Positions 5,498-5,978 of a stretch of 5,978 bases of DNA are shown piece by piece (within the stretch, counting starts at the first letter, position 1; every line of letters starts with the position of its first letter). The notes under the pieces are model-generated. The model did not search any database. It saw nothing but the letters and a program-made list of their open reading frames with translations, and had not been told where the DNA came from. Source of the stretch: an uncultured archaeon A07HN63 (lineage in GTDB: Archaea; Halobacteriota; Halobacteria; Halobacteriales; Haloferacaceae); NCBI GenBank assembly GCA_000496215.1, contig KI543218.1, positions 41,013 to 46,990 of the forward strand. The letters are read 5' to 3'. The position numbers and the translations under genes are program-made.

Positions 5498-5978
5498 GTG
5501 GCACGACCGCTCCGCTTTCGCTACGCCCCCGGTAGCTGGTCCGAAGATCGGCTCCGAAGCGAGGTGTTCGACCCGCTGAACGAGAACCTCGGCGCGACGA
5601 TGAACGAGCCGTGGTACCGGCCGCCCAGTGGGTACGACGCCGTCCGCTTCGAGGTGGCCAACGGCGACACCGCGCTGTTCGCGTGGACCGACGGCGATGA
5701 CGGGCCTGACGGCACCGACGGCGGGCCCGGCGGCTACTGGCTCGGCAACACCGAAACGCCGAGCAGCCTCTGGCGAACGGAAAAATACGGGTTCACCGAG
5801 GTTCCTTACCCCGTCTCGCGGTGGGCCGAGCGTGAACTGCTCGCCCAGCTCCGCGAGGAATCGCCGTGGCTCACGGAGTACGATCACCTCGCGTGGTTCT
5901 TTCTCCCTGTGTTTCTCTCGAGGACGGCCGCGAGACGACCCGTTCATTTTCACCGATCACGCTGCTGGATTCCCGGAC
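5498..5978 (+). CDS. Haloarchaeal protein of unknown function (DUF5784-like), partial, with two apparent frameshifts
   Basis: The frame starts at GTG 5498 (VARPLRFRYAPGSWSEDRLR); TGA at 5486-5488 closes it upstream, and no ATG precedes. It reads 141 residues to 5920 and leaves the window unfinished. Motifs are GATMNEPWY (32-40), GGYWLGNTETPSSLWRTEKYGF (78-99, internal) and SRWAERELLAQL (107-118), then WFFLPVFLS (133-141). These match, from memory, the soluble haloarchaeal family DUF5784, of unknown role. Residues 65-79 form an unusual Gly/Asp-rich insert before GYWLGN. After S141 the annotated frame turns into basic low-quality sequence, whereas the next frame reads EDGRETTRSF (5920-5949) and a third reads TDHAAGFPD (5952-5978). 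Two one-base deletions explain this. The minus-strand frame over 5474-5953 is a shadow. Confidence 0.75.
   Translation, partial: MARPLRFRYAPGSWSEDRLRSEVFDPLNENLGATMNEPWYRPPSGYDAVRFEVANGDTALFAWTDGDDGPDGTDGGPGGYWLGNTETPSSLWRTEKYGFTEVPYPVSRWAERELLAQLREESPWLTEYDHLAWFFLPVFLSRTAARRPVHFHRSRCWIPG
5918..5951 (+). other. Two apparent one-base deletions in the DUF5784-like gene
   Basis: After TCG 5918-5920 the frame EDGRETTRSF needs one extra G (TCGGAGGAC expected, TCGAGGAC seen). After TTT 5947-5949 the frame TDHAAGFPD needs one extra T in the T-run at 5947-5950. Both sites are at repeated bases, so assembly error and true decay are both possible. Confidence 0.6.

Noticed and set aside
5474..5953. Minus-strand open frame of 159 codons
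   Set aside because: The plus strand carries a protein with conserved-looking motifs and a closed upstream stop; the minus frame is its shadow.

Overview
The window looks like a chromosome segment from a halophilic archaeon (class Halobacteria); genus cannot be determined. The evidence is high GC, Asp/Glu-rich proteins, start codons with almost no leader behind AT-rich boxes about 25-35 bases upstream (the archaeal BRE/TATA layout), and several haloarchaeal family proteins. No tRNA, rRNA or CRISPR array is visible.

Layout. 1-354 (+): 3' end of a PiT-type phosphate transporter. 355-699 (-): small unrecognised Cys-containing protein, convergent with the transporter and with no gap. 700-793: divergent promoter region. 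794-1819 (+): ornithine cyclodeaminase / mu-crystallin family protein, possibly an alanine dehydrogenase. 1897-2832 (+): atypical short-chain dehydrogenase (NAD(P)-binding, NDUFA9/YbjT-like). 2909-3634 (+): multi-pass membrane protein of unknown function. These housekeeping-type genes are followed by a nested inverted repeat at 3629-3684.

From about 3708 to 5197 the window is mobile DNA. A degenerate relic comes first: a TnpB-like tail ending in a right-end hairpin (3708-3815). It is followed by an AT-rich promoter (3861-3880) and a tnpB gene (3897-5090) without tnpA. The TnpB (RNA-guided nuclease family) keeps its RuvC D/E/D residues and zinc ribbon. Its last codons are frameshifted, and the lost tail continues in another frame up to a perfect TTTA-loop hairpin (5172-5189), which I take as the element's right end and the 3' part of its guide RNA.

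Directly beyond that end is a short acidic protein on the minus strand (5194-5367, DUF5786-like). Its stop codon lies in the presumed element terminus, and a perfect 12-bp palindrome overlaps its start. A divergent gene begins at 5498 (+), probably a DUF5784-type haloarchaeal protein. It runs off the window and carries two apparent single-base deletions near the edge. The three frameshifts could be real decay or homopolymer sequencing errors; the raw reads would decide.

No clearly new multi-gene system is present. The most interesting part is the tandem arrangement of TnpB right ends and the guide-RNA candidate pointing into the neighbouring gene.
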